Shown here in pieces: positions 20,076 to 30,370 of a DNA stretch of 64,000 nucleotides. Source of the DNA: Xanthostigma xanthostigma (lineage: Eukaryota > Arthropoda > Insecta > Raphidioptera > Raphidiidae). Position numbers and translations under genes: made by a program. Where the stretch lies: assembly GCA_963575645.1 (NCBI GenBank), contig OY754470.1, forward strand, positions 24,100,501-24,164,500, in the 5' to 3' direction. How positions within the stretch are numbered: the stretch's first letter is position 1; each line of letters starts with the position of its first letter. Under the pieces are notes generated by a model. That model had not been told where the DNA came from and made no database searches. It saw nothing but the letters and a program-made list of their open reading frames with translations.

Positions 20076-20588
20076 TCTAATATATAAAATTCTCGTGTCA
20101 CAGTTTTCGTTGCCAAACTCCTCCGAAACGGCTTGACGGATTTTGATGAAATTTTTTGTGCTTATCCGGTATCTATGAGAATCGGCCAACATCTATTTTT
20201 CATCCCCCTAAATGTTAGGGGTAGTCCACCCTTAAATTTTTTTTCTTCCTTTGATTATAATTATTATTAAAGACACGATTTTTTTTTTAAATTCGTATCC
20301 ATGGTTTTAAAATATAAACAGCCTTATGTATGATTTGAAAAAATTCTGTCAAAAATTAAAAAAACATTGATTTATAATAAACCATTGTGCGAGTCATTAG
20401 GATCAGTTTTTCTGACAATTAGGTATATTGACAAAAATATATAATTATAATTCAATAAATTTATTGAATTATAATTATATATTGTCAATACTGAAACATG
20501 TATTGATCATGTATTTATTCGATTAATTGATGCTTATAAATATCAATATGAATCTAATGTTTTAAAGTTAAATTTATCTGATCATTAT

Positions 20589-22814
20589 ATGAATTATTTA
20601 AATATTAAATTTGTAAATGATGTACATATCAATAAAACAAAGGGTACAATTAACTCATTCTCAACTAAAATTGACTACAGCTACTTAAGACAATTAATTT
20701 CCGACTATGATTGGGTAAACGTACTAAGTGAAACGGATGTTTCTGTTGCCTTCTCCAAGTTTATAAATTCTTTAAACAATTTTTTTCAGTTATCCACAAA
20801 TGTCATCAATTCCGTAAGTTCCAAAAATAAGAAATTAAAAGCTTGGATGTCCGATGATCTGTTAAATAGAATAAAGCATCGTGATAAAGTATTCAAAGCA
20901 GTGAAAAAACATCCCAATAATGTTAAACTTAATGATTATTATAAACAATTTAGAAATAAGTTAAAAACTGATTTAAAATCTGCTGAAGAGAATCACTATT
21001 TGTCACAATTTAATAAATACCGCGGTCGTACTCGTGATCAGTGGAGAATTGTCAATGAAATTATTGGCGAAAGTCTACCTACAAATGATATTAAATGTAT
21101 TGAAATTAATGATGACGAATTTCGTGACCCAATATCTATGTCAAAAATATTTAATGATTACTTTATTCAGATTGTAGATGACGTTAGAATGGAATTTCGG
21201 TTCACTTCTTCAACGCTAACAACCACTGAACCTAACCAGATATGCTCTTTTTTTATTACACCCGTTATCAGCGAAGAAATAATTGATTTAGTCAAGTCAT
21301 TTAAGAATAAAAAATCTTCAGGTGTTGATGGTATTAATGTGATCATGTTAAAAAAAATAATTAACATTGTAGCTCCCATTATATCGTATTTATGCAATCT
21401 TAGTTTTTCAACGGGGATTTTCCCAACTTGTTTAAAAAATTCAATTATTGTACCTATCTTTAAAAAAGGATCTCGAAAAGATATAAAAAATTATAGACCT
21501 GTTTCGCTGTTATCTTTTTTTTCGAAAATTATTGAATCACTGATGAAAAAAAGACTTCTGAAATTTTTAAATAATAATAATTTTTTTAGTATCAAGCAAT
21601 TTGGCTTTACACCGAATAAAAGTACAGAAGCTGCATTATTGGAATTTACTAACCGAATTTATAACGCCATTAATGACAATAAAAAAGTTGCAAGTCTATT
21701 CATTGATATCACTAAAGCTTTTGATACCATAGACCATAGTATATTAATAAACAAAATGGATAAAGCTGGAATTAGAGGCGTTGCCAGTAATTGGTTTTCA
21801 AGTTATCTGGCAGATCGCACCCAAAAAGTTAAAATATCTAATATACTCAGTTCTTCGAATAACATTAAGCACGGTGTTCCTCAAGGATCAGTTTTAGGCC
21901 CTATTCTTTTCTTAATATATATTAACAGTTTATGTAACTCAACTTTTCACGGTCATCTTACAGCTTTTGCAGATGACGTGGCATTGGTTTATTCGAAAAA
22001 CTCTTGGGATAATGTAAAGACCTCCATGCAACAGGATTTAAATTCGATTAGTAAATGGTTCCATGGTCATAAATTAAAATTAAGCGAAAAATCCAAATAT
22101 ATGATATTTGATATTCACAGCCCGTCAGTAATTAATTGGGATATTGCGTATCATGTACCTGTTTGCTCGGACTGTAAAGACAATAAATGCATCAAGCTAG
22201 AAAAAGTTTCACACTTTAAGTATTTAGGCATCTATATTGACTGCAAACTTTCTTGGCAATATCAAATATCAAATATTTGTAAGTCTTTACGAAATTCGCT
22301 CCGTACTCTGTACTTTTTAAGAATGAAGTGTCCACATGTTGTCTTGATGTCAGTATACCATGCACTTATACACTCTAAATTAAATTATGGACTTGAATGC
22401 TGGGGAGGTGCATACTTTAAATATTTCAAACCGATCCTGATCATGCATAAAAAAATAGTTAGATCCATTTGCTTTAAAATCGCAACGGAACATTCATTTC
22501 CATTATTTAAAAAATTAAATATTTTACCTATTCGTCACTTATACGTTTATAAAGTCTTAAAAATTTTCTATTTAAGATGCGGCTATGATAATTATAAAGT
22601 AAGCATCTATCCACTCAGACATCAAGCCGTTTATGTGCCAAAATCGAATAAAACCATTTTTCAACGACATTTCGTATTCACTGGCCCGTATTTTTATAAT
22701 AAACTACCGAAACATCTTTCTAATATATTTAATTACAATAAATTTAGTAAAGATTTAAAATCATGGCTACTTTCCGTTGAAAATATTGAATATTTTTTTG
22801 ATGTTATGAAGTAA
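20589..22814 (+). CDS. LINE reverse transcriptase, ORF2 C-terminal part (CR1/Jockey-type)
   Basis: 741 codons from the first in-frame Met; the frame is also open upstream to about 20491. That upstream part reads ETCIDHVFIR ... LSDHY, the end of an apurinic-type endonuclease domain, so the true protein began further 5' and is truncated. RT motifs: IVPIFKKG and NYRPVSLLS near 290-310, motif A FIDITKAFDTIDH near 370-380, motif B HGVPQGSVLGP near 427, catalytic FADDVALVY near 459. No RNase H domain follows. The clade is inferred from the motif style only. The RT frame has no internal stop, so the insertion is not very old. Confidence 0.88.
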   Translation: MNYLNIKFVNDVHINKTKGTINSFSTKIDYSYLRQLISDYDWVNVLSETDVSVAFSKFINSLNNFFQLSTNVINSVSSKNKKLKAWMSDDLLNRIKHRDKVFKAVKKHPNNVKLNDYYKQFRNKLKTDLKSAEENHYLSQFNKYRGRTRDQWRIVNEIIGESLPTNDIKCIEINDDEFRDPISMSKIFNDYFIQIVDDVRMEFRFTSSTLTTTEPNQICSFFITPVISEEIIDLVKSFKNKKSSGVDGINVIMLKKIINIVAPIISYLCNLSFSTGIFPTCLKNSIIVPIFKKGSRKDIKNYRPVSLLSFFSKIIESLMKKRLLKFLNNNNFFSIKQFGFTPNKSTEAALLEFTNRIYNAINDNKKVASLFIDITKAFDTIDHSILINKMDKAGIRGVASNWFSSYLADRTQKVKISNILSSSNNIKHGVPQGSVLGPILFLIYINSLCNSTFHGHLTAFADDVALVYSKNSWDNVKTSMQQDLNSISKWFHGHKLKLSEKSKYMIFDIHSPSVINWDIAYHVPVCSDCKDNKCIKLEKVSHFKYLGIYIDCKLSWQYQISNICKSLRNSLRTLYFLRMKCPHVVLMSVYHALIHSKLNYGLECWGGAYFKYFKPILIMHKKIVRSICFKIATEHSFPLFKKLNILPIRHLYVYKVLKIFYLRCGYDNYKVSIYPLRHQAVYVPKSNKTIFQRHFVFTGPYFYNKLPKHLSNIFNYNKFSKDLKSWLLSVENIEYFFDVMK

Positions 22815-22904
22815 ACGTTCAGTTCGATTAGTTTAAAATTTTTTTCTCTAATATGCATACATATATGTGAATTTCCGTTTCAACGGAGACATATCAATAG
22901 TATA

Positions 22905-24059
22905 GGGTAAAAGCCGGATAGTTGCCTCAGTGGGATACATGCCTCGGTTTTGAATACACTATGTTAGAGATGTTGATGGGGTTTGTGCTTTACTATACTT
23001 AGAAGTGCCCCTCCCGTAGGCCTCAGTGCCATGCAAAACATCGGAGTAGACGCATGCGTTTTGTCCGTGTGAGCAAACATCTTCCGCGACGAACCTTTGA
23101 CAGGCGTCGAAATTATATTGGCAAGTAATTTCTATTGAATATTTTTATTATTGATTGCGGTTTCAGTCAACTTTTTGTTTCTTTGCATGCATCAGAGTTT
23201 AAATTACACTGTTTATTACGTTTTATTGTTGAATAGTTTTTATTTATTTCGTAAATAAGAAAGGCAAGTATCCGTATCACAAAGGATAGTCGCCCTATTG
23301 ACTTTTTTAAGGAAGAGAAGAATAGAAATTTAGAGTTCTGACAGTGAAAATTAGGAAAATGTTATAAGTTCAAAAACGTCTAAAGGAAAAGCCACCAAGG
23401 GACTACCAATCAAAAGTAAAAAGGACGAAAAATCGACTAGAGACACTGAAAAGATAGTATTAAAAGAAAAACGCTAATTCAAAAATATAAAATACGAATA
23501 AAAAAGTTTCAATTGATGATTATTGCGCAGAATGTTTTGAGATTTACAATTTTACAAATTTTAAATCAGATTGGATTCAATGTGAGATGAGTCAAATGTC
23601 GTTGCATGAAACTTGTACAACATTAAAAAATCATTGCATGAGATGTGGAAAGTTGAAAACCCTGACTTCGGATTTCGGATGCTATTTTTGTTGTATTTTT
23701 AGTACATAATAAAGTATCTCAGTAAAAAATAAAGACTGATTACTTAAATTGATATACCTAAATTTGTTTCTATCTAAAAAATCATAGTGAGGCCTCTATC
23801 CCCGCACGAGGCAAGTATCCCTCGAAGCATTTTTAATGTTAGGCTACTATCCGCTACAGTAGGCAACTATCCCTTTTTTGAGAGGTCAAATAAAACAGAA
23901 TTTACTCAAAACCAATATTAATTATGTTTTCAAAAATAGGCTACTATGAATGATCAAAGACCTATGTTTTGTAATACGTGTTGCATTATTCTTAGTAAGT
24001 ACATATTTTTTAATAATAAAGCTTCTTTGAAAAGTGGGGCAACTATCCGGCTTTTACCC
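22905..24059. mobile_element. TIR element with pogo-type remnant, inserted in the LINE 3' UTR
   Basis: The termini GGGTAAAAGCCGGATAGTTG and the exact inverse are each flanked by TA, the Tc1/mariner-pogo target. The interior has several subterminal variants of GGCAACTATCC in both orientations: GGCAAGTATCC near 23263 and 23812, GGCTACTATCC near 23843 and GGCAACTATCC near 23862. At 1155 bp and with only a transposase tail it is non-autonomous. It lies between the LINE stop codon and the LINE 3' end, so it is younger than the LINE. Confidence 0.8.
23502..23709 (+). pseudogene. PHD-like zinc finger tail of a pogo-type transposase
   Basis: The open frame contains DYCAECFEIYNF, SDWIQCEMS, HETC and CMRC before a stop at 23707-23709. 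The spacing follows the C-terminal PHD finger that many insect pogo-like transposases carry after the DDE domain. One cysteine of the second pair is replaced by Ser (CEMS). The DDE and DNA-binding domains are missing, so this is an internal-deletion derivative. Confidence 0.6.
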
Positions 24060-24409
24060 TATTGGAAAAGTATATCTAATACGGGGAACCCTTAGGATAT
24101 ACTTATTATTTTTTCAATTATAAAATTGTGATATATTATTAATACCAAATTATGTACAATTTGAAAAAATAAATCTTCTTTCTATTTCTATTTCTTTCTA
24201 TTTCTATATAATTGTTAGAAAAATTGGTCGATAATTTATTTATTGAAGAGTACTAATCAGACGTTAATCAAAGATTCAAATATCCCCATTCGTTCTTTTG
24301 CACCGGGCACGACGGCGCAGCCGGAGTGCTCGACATACACACATATACGTCCATGTATATTTTAAAATAAATAAAATAGATAGATAGATGTTCCAATTAT
24401 ATAGATATA

Positions 24410-25067
24410 CTAGCGGACCCGGCGAACTTCGTACCGCCTAACAGTATAATATATATATATCTATATAATTGGAACATCTATCTATCTATTTTATTTATTT
24501 TAAAATATACATGGACGTATATGTGTGTATGTCGAGCACTCCGGCTGCGCCGTCGTGCCCGGTGCAAAAGAACGAATGGGGATATTTGAATCTTTGATTA
24601 ACGTCTGATTAGTACTCTTCAATAAATAAATTATCGACCAATTTTTCTAACAATTATATTGACAATATATAATTATAATTCAATAAATTTATTGAATTAT
24701 AATTATATATTTTTGTCAATATAATTGTCAGAAAAACTGATCCTAATGACTCGCACAATGGTTTATTATAAATCAATGTTTTTTTAATTTTTGACAGAAT
24801 TTTTTCAAATCATACATAAGGCTGTTTATATTTTAAAACCATGGATACGAATTTAAAAAAAAATTCGTGTCTTTAATAATAATTATAATCAAAGGAAGAA
24901 AAAAAATTTAAGGGTGGACTACCCCTAACATTTAGGGGGATGAAAAATAGATGTTGGCCGATTCTCATAGATACCGGATAAGCACAAAAAATTTCATCAA
25001 AATCCGTCAAGCCGTTTCGGAGGAGTTTGGCAACGAAAACTGTGACACGAGAATTTTATATATTAGA
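24410..25067 (-). mobile_element. Full-length Helitron H1 copy nested in reverse orientation
   Basis: Read on the minus strand it starts TCTAATATATAAAATTC at 25067 and ends with the same hairpin and CCGCTAG at 24410, 658 bp. It interrupts the plus-strand H1 copy inside its AT-rich 3' subterminal region, between A (24409) and T (25068). Because it is an inverted copy of its host, 20076-20490 and 24651-25067 form a large inverted repeat of about 415 bp. Confidence 0.88.
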
Positions 25068-25132
25068 TATATATATATTATACTGTTAGGCGGTACGAAG
25101 TTCGCCGGGTCCGCTAGTATGTATATATAAGA

Positions 25133-25726
25133 CTAGCGGTCCCGTCCGGTTTCACCCGGGTGTAAAAGAACGAATGGAGAACATGAGTACACACATTCAT
25201 CTTAGTTTACCGAGATGCATGTTGTGTCCAAATTTAATGATGATCGGAGTTACCGTTCAAAAGTTTTTGTCGATAAAAAGCAGTCTTTATACTTTTTTTA
25301 ACTAATCATTTTTTTTTAATTAATTAAATAAAATTTAAATAAATTTAAATTAAAGCCTTAGAAGAAAGCAATGCAGAAAATAAAAAAAAATAAAAATATA
25401 TTCGCCCAACGTGGGGCTCGAATCCACGACCCTAATATTGATAGTCGCATGCTCTACCGATTGAGCCAGCCGGAGTCGTGTAATATGAGTATATTTAGTT
25501 AGTGCATTTCACCTGAATAGAAGCTTATTTTTGAGATACATTTTGTAACATTTTTCATTAATGCTCCGCTCCTAATGGTCGTAGCGTGATATTATATAGC
25601 CTATGGCCTTCCTCGATAAATGGGCTATCCAACAAAAAATATTTTTTTCAATTTGAACCAGTAGTTTCTGAGATTAGCGCGTTCAAACAAACAAACAAAC
25701 TCTTCAGCTTTATATATTAGTATAGA
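25133..25726 (-). mobile_element. Second Helitron family (H2) with a tRNA-like insert
   Basis: The minus-strand 5' end TCTATACTAATATATAAAGC, followed by GAGTTTGTTTGTTTG and GCGCTAATCTCAGAAACT, is the well-known start of many insect Helitrons. The 3' end is CACCCGGGTG plus CCGGACGGGACCGCTAG. It sits between A (25132) and T (25727). The 594-bp body carries a tRNA-Lys-like segment. It begins 15 bp after Helitron H1 ends. Confidence 0.85.
25403..25475 (-). pseudogene. tRNA-Lys-like pseudogene inside Helitron H2
   Basis: 73 nt read on the minus strand have a D-arm (GGCTCAATCGGTAGAGC), a T-arm around TTCGAGC and a 3' end CCCCACGTTGGGCG as in animal tRNA-Lys. The acceptor stem is mismatched at its 5' end and the anticodon stem has several mismatches. 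The loop reads CTATCAA, so the apparent anticodon is no longer a lysine one. The A and B boxes look reasonable, so polymerase III transcription remains possible. Confidence 0.7.
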
Positions 25727-25727
25727 T

Positions 25728-25945
25728 ACACAATACACGGCTTATGGCAGTAGTGACTAGTGTTACAGTGTGTATTGTAGTTGGTTGTCAACAGTGTTTA
25801 AAAAAGGTTAATAATTAATACATCATAACCATGAATGTGACTCATAATTTAATTAACCGCTCATCTTTTTTCTAGCCTGTGTTTAGAGGTACCTCCGGCT
25901 AACCCTGCAGAACACCCGTGTAATAATGTTCACGCGCCGCCACTG
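25728..25945. mobile_element. hAT family D, 3' part only
   Basis: It matches the second half of the hAT copies at 34585-35215 and 48925-49540 (GGCAGTAGTGACTAGTGTTA) and ends in the TIR CGCCGCCACTG. Its first half is not next to it, because Helitron H2 starts immediately to the left. Confidence 0.7.
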
Positions 25946-26356
25946 TAAAATATACCGACATTTTAACAAAATGCCTTTCTAAAGCGCCTCTAGGATTATC
26001 ACATCAATATTTCGAGCTCATATCGTCACTCTTCGTTATTCAATTTCATTTAGCAAGCATTATTTAATTGGGCCGTAAAATTTCAATTTACATTCTATAC
26101 AACCAAAGTTCGTTATCTCTTGTTCAAAGAACCTTTTAAGCGGGCTATTATCACATTAACCTCACAACAGGATACATTATTTAGAATCTGATACAAACTT
26201 AAAATCTATTTAAGAACAATTTTAAAACAGATTACTTATGCATATTACGATAATCTACGTGCTATAGGGCTAAGCTAATTACCTAATAACAATTAATTAT
26301 TAAAAAGAAAACAAGAAACCAGACTGCACAAAAATTAAATTAATAACTAAAAAATA

Positions 26357-26448
26357 GGATAACAAGTCGAATAATCTCAACATGCAGCAGATGGGGACCT
26401 TTGTCTCTTTCTTCTGATGCATGTTGCGTTTTTCCGACTTGTTTTCCT
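26357..26448. repeat. Hairpin repeat related to 19577-19702
   Basis: The arms begin GGATAACAAGTCG and end CCGACTTGTTTTCC, with CATGCAGCAG and ATGTTGCG further in. It is more diverged than the copy at 19577. Confidence 0.6.
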
Positions 26449-26690
26449 TTTATTAACACTCTTTTATTAACCTCACTTGTATGTTTTGTACCTATGTATG
26501 TATTAATGGAATCTTTCAAATTAATAATAATTAATAATTTAAAATTGCACACGTATTAAAAACCCATGGCAATAAAGTATTTATAAACGTATAAATAATT
26601 TGTATAGCTATAGTCATTTGAGTTCTGGTTTGTAGGGTTATAATTAAATTTAGAGTTTAAAAAAACCCAAAAAAACACTTTTTTTATAAT

Positions 26691-26828
26691 AATGTGGACT
26701 AAAAGGTAAACAATAATTTTGTATCTAAAGATTTTGTTCAACAGCGATAGGAAGTCCTCCAAATTTCTATCGCTGTTAAACAAAATCTTTATATTTAAAA
26801 ATTATTTTTTTACTTTTTAATCCACATT
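26691..26828. repeat. 138-bp imperfect palindrome
   Basis: The arm AATGTGGACTAAAAGGTAAA is mirrored by TTTTTAATCCACATT, and CAGCGATAGGAA by TTTCTATCGCTG near the centre. It is probably a small foldback MITE; no second copy is seen. Confidence 0.65.
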
Positions 26829-28126
26829 AGATACTAAAGAGTTTTTTTTTAATTTATATAGGTAGTTGTATTAATTATTTTACCCTTGTTACATAATTAT
26901 ATTTTTATGTGTTTTTGAAATGAAATTTAATTTTAGTCCAACTTTAAACGTGTTATAACCTTGTTATAGGTACCTAACTCTGTTAAATTACTTTAAAAAA
27001 AACAGGCGACAGTGAAATGCAATTTAATATCACAACGATTTGACACAATATTATTGAAAACTATGTTTTTTACTAAAAATAAAATTACATCTTTATAGAA
27101 AAATGCATAAACCTATTTTGTGTACTGTTTTTATAACTCTTTCCAGCGTTTTAAAATAGGAATTTCAGTCACTTGACAATATTTTTACTTGTTTGTTTAG
27201 TTCAGAACTTTGTTTAAAAATTAAATCTAGGATAGAAGTTAGTTCAATAATCATGCTCGAACTTAAATCAATAATATATAACAATACTATTGATTGCAAA
27301 AATATCCTTATACACCAGGCTGCATATCATATTGCTGTTTGGTCAAGGTACGTAATCGTTAATTCGCTTAAATCTATTAGTAGTTGACTTTGGTTTTTGC
27401 AAAAACCGTATTTCTGAGACTATAATATTAACTTTAAAATTATTAATCCTGTTGCAAAAATCTAAATATTATATATCGATGTACCCTGTTAAATTATATT
27501 TTTTTAACTCCTGCAGAAAAATTAATTGAAAACAGTCAATCTAAGAAGAGCAGAGTTTTGTAAAATTGAAAATTAGCATTCTGGCTTTTAGCCTTAAAAT
27601 ATAGAGTACTTTTTACCCGGATTCTCGGAGGTAAATATAATATTCCTATTAAAATCCACATCAATTCGAGAATCGAATTTGTTGGAAAAATCGTTGTTCA
27701 CGCGCTAGAAGTCGAGAGCAAGTGCTAGTAATATATAATAAAAATAAAAACAATATTTATTGTTCCACAAAATATAAATATAAAAATAATAATGCAATTT
27801 AAACAAAACTGTTTCTAAACAAAAAAAATAACAATAGATAATTTTCTCAATGGTGGAAGATCCATCTGATGGCAAATTCAATTGGGTAGTAGATTAGTTC
27901 AGAACAGAATCAGCCATATGTCTACTGAATATTTATACCTATATTATGATTACATGGGCGCCGGTAGAAATTATTCTAAAGGGATGCAAAATACAAATCG
28001 ATTGCGTTGTAAAATACAAGATGATTTTTTTAATTTCAAGTTCACACTTTTTTCAAATTATTTAGATAATTACTATCATTTCTAAGGTTCACCTGATGAT
28101 AGACAACAAAAATTCAATATAAAATA

Positions 28127-28462
28127 CAGTGTAAAATCTATATAGCAAAATTCAAGGGACCTGATATTATATTGCTAAAGAGTTTTCGTAAAACGGAGAG
28201 TAAAAGAAAACAATAAATTTTACGAATAAGTGGTTCTAATTTTGACTAAAAAAGTGAAAAAAATTTACTTAACAAAATTATAATCTGTTAACTTTGTTCG
28301 TCATTTTTTACTATGTCAGTATTTTTATTGTATTAATAATTGCAGCTAACAAATGAACACATTTCTAAGAATCCTATTGTTGGGGTCCAAAATGATGACG
28401 TATTGTTTCGCTATTGAGAGTGGTTGTTACGCTATATAGAGAGTTTCAATATACGGTTATAA
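28127..28462. mobile_element. Divergent relative of the pogo-type TIR family E
   Basis: It starts ACAGTGTAAAATC and follows the same order of blocks as 47063-47481 and 54523-55001 (TTCAAGGGACC, AGAGTTTTCGT, CGCTATATAGAGAG). The right end is too decayed to place exactly. Confidence 0.4.
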
Positions 28463-29134
28463 CAACGTAATCCAAACAAACATATTTCTACGTTTTGAGG
28501 TGTTTTTATTTAAATAGATATTTGCTGTATAGAATTGACACAGTAAATTATTTATATTTGAGTTTATTTTCAAGTAAAAATAAATATGATATTTGTTTTT
28601 TACCACATCTAAATGTTCTCTGTCTCTTAACCATGAGACGTGAATGCAATCGCATTTCCTTGCAACCGCCCCCTCCCCCTTTGTTGCGTCCATGTGTGGT
28701 TTCAATGTGCACCGTGACACTCATTTTTCCCAATTTTAAATTGACTGTCATCTGCGAATTGTTTGATAAAGATAAAATATATTGAAGTGACATATTTTCT
28801 TTCTCACAGGTATGTACTGTATGCACAGTATGCAAATGTTATGTCTGCCTTCGAGCGATGCTTAACTATTATATGTCTCTAAAATTGAACGATACAGTGA
28901 AATCTAAAATTGAATGTATTTGCAGATGCAATTAAGTATTAAGAAATATAGTCCATACCAAATAGAGTATAGAATACTACGAATAAAATTGCAAAACGCT
29001 AACATTAACAAAATAAAAAAGGAAATTAATATTGCGGTTTATTAAAAGAATCTTTTCTTCAAATATTAGCTTACGTTGAACTTTTTATAAAAAAAAATAA
29101 CTGCAAAAATAACTAATTGCGTTAAATTGGCTAG

Positions 29135-29313
29135 AACCATAGAGATATAAGTACTAGAGTACGCTAGCGGGTATGCTTGCCATAAGTGAAAGTGTCTGCC
29201 GTTCAGAGAGAGAACGCTGCAAACGTTCCGTATCATTATATATGTTTACTCAAATCAGCATTGTTTTGTATCATTAGTTACCATAGAGATAAGGAACTTT
29301 TCTCTCTCTATGG
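29135..29313. mobile_element. TIR element, family F (ACCATAGAGATATAAGT ends)
   Basis: It begins AACCATAGAGATATAAG and ends CTCTCTCTATGG, flanked by CTAG on both sides (29131-29134, 29314-29317). The same family forms the core of the palindrome at 58319-58661 and a half copy at 57790-57873. Confidence 0.6.
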
Positions 29314-29317
29314 CTAG

Positions 29318-30370
29318 GACAAACGGACGTTGCACTAAAAAATCTCGGATTTATCAATTTTATATTGTTTTATTTTGACGTATAAAAACAACGCTATCAA
29401 GGTTAGAACGAGAAAATAGAAATTGAATAATGACAAGTTTTGAGTTAGTAGCTTTTACAAATTTGAATGGCTCCTTTTCAACCAAACAAAACAGTGTCTG
29501 TGCCCTGCTCAGGTTCAACCATTTTCGAATTTTTCTATTTCATTTCTCTCTAACTGTATAAACGATCTATCTGATCTAGTTTATATTTAGGTCGCAAGAG
29601 CCTAGCCTGCGCGGGCCTCCTATCTTACTTACCGCCCGAGCATGCTGGGGCCCGACTGGAAAACGCCATCTCGACTATATGGCCAGTCCAACGCTGAATA
29701 CAATATCCTATTGGTTAGGCCGTGGACCTATTCTTTGATTTCTTTTGCATGGAACACTAATGTGTAGATTCAGACTGGAGTCAATATGTTAAAAAAATCA
29801 ACTATCAAAATTTTGCATCGTTTTTTATTTATTTTTTATGTGTGACATTTAAGTAAAAACAAAATAAATACGAACATAACAGGTAAAATATGATGTAGAG
29901 AAATAAACGTAATTATTTCTAACTGAAACAATACAGAATGCTTTAATAACACATTTCAATACAAATATTATTTTAAAAATTAAACTAAATAACATTAATT
30001 GCGACAATTCCCACCAGGATTGTTTTCCAAGGGAACACTATAGAACAGGCACTCGTTATATATTGGACAGTGTTCTGCAACACCTATAGTTAATTCTATT
30101 TCTTTTATTTAGAAAATGCACATTCTTGAAAATAGTTTTGGTTACTTCTTGATAAACTTTTCAATATGAAAAGATCAATAATGTAAACGAACTATAAAGT
30201 CAACCGATTATCACAGAACACTTTAAATTTTTGGTCACCACAGTCGGTTTGTCTTCTGCCCAACTGACGAAGAAGAGTTGCTTCCTGACAGTTCGAGCAT
30301 TTAGTTGATATAGTTCAGCACCGAAGCAACGCTTTATGTTTTCGTGTACCTATCGAAGTGTCTGTTGTGT
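29318..30370. other. Downstream flank of the SLC6 gene
   Basis: No coding sequence recognised. 29580-29700 is unusually GC-rich for the window (GCCTGCGCGGGCC, CATGCTGGGGCCC) but has no convincing frame. The transporter 3' UTR must lie just left of the stop at 30371. Confidence 0.3.

Larger units (their letters stand above)
20491..24205 (+). mobile_element. 5'-truncated LINE inserted in the Helitron
   Basis: The Helitron sequence breaks at about 20490 and resumes at about 24205; the reverse Helitron copy supplies the uninterrupted sequence. The insert opens inside the tail of an endonuclease domain, carries the RT ORF, a 3' UTR interrupted by a TIR element, a GTATATC/GATATAC hairpin and a (TTTCTA)n-like tail. 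No target duplication beyond about three bases is visible. Confidence 0.8.
20076..25117 (+). mobile_element. Non-autonomous Helitron (family H1), host of nested insertions
   Basis: The 5' end is TCTAATATATAAAATTCTCG just after an A; the 3' end is a GGCG...CGCC hairpin followed by GGGTCCGCTAG just before a T. TC at the start, CTAG at the end, a 3' hairpin and insertion between A and T are Helitron hallmarks. Its own sequence is 20076-20490, about 24205-24409 and 25068-25117, some 670 bp once the insertions are removed, the size of the intact minus-strand copy nested in it. No Rep/helicase is encoded. An internal perfect AT-rich palindrome (AATAAATTTATT at its centre) is present in both copies. 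Confidence 0.85.
25946..28126. other. Intergenic stretch with two hairpin repeats
   Basis: Apart from the hairpins at 26357-26448 and 26691-26828 I see no gene or clear element. ORFs are short and AT-rich. Confidence 0.3.

Noticed and set aside
20076-25117. A single large TIR transposon bounded by the 415-bp inverted repeat
   Set aside because: Both arms have Helitron-type TC and CTAG ends with A|T flanks, and the right arm is a complete second element inserted in the first.
25403-25475. A working tRNA gene
   Set aside because: Anticodon and acceptor stems are mismatched and the segment lies inside a Helitron, so it is called a tRNA-like pseudogene.
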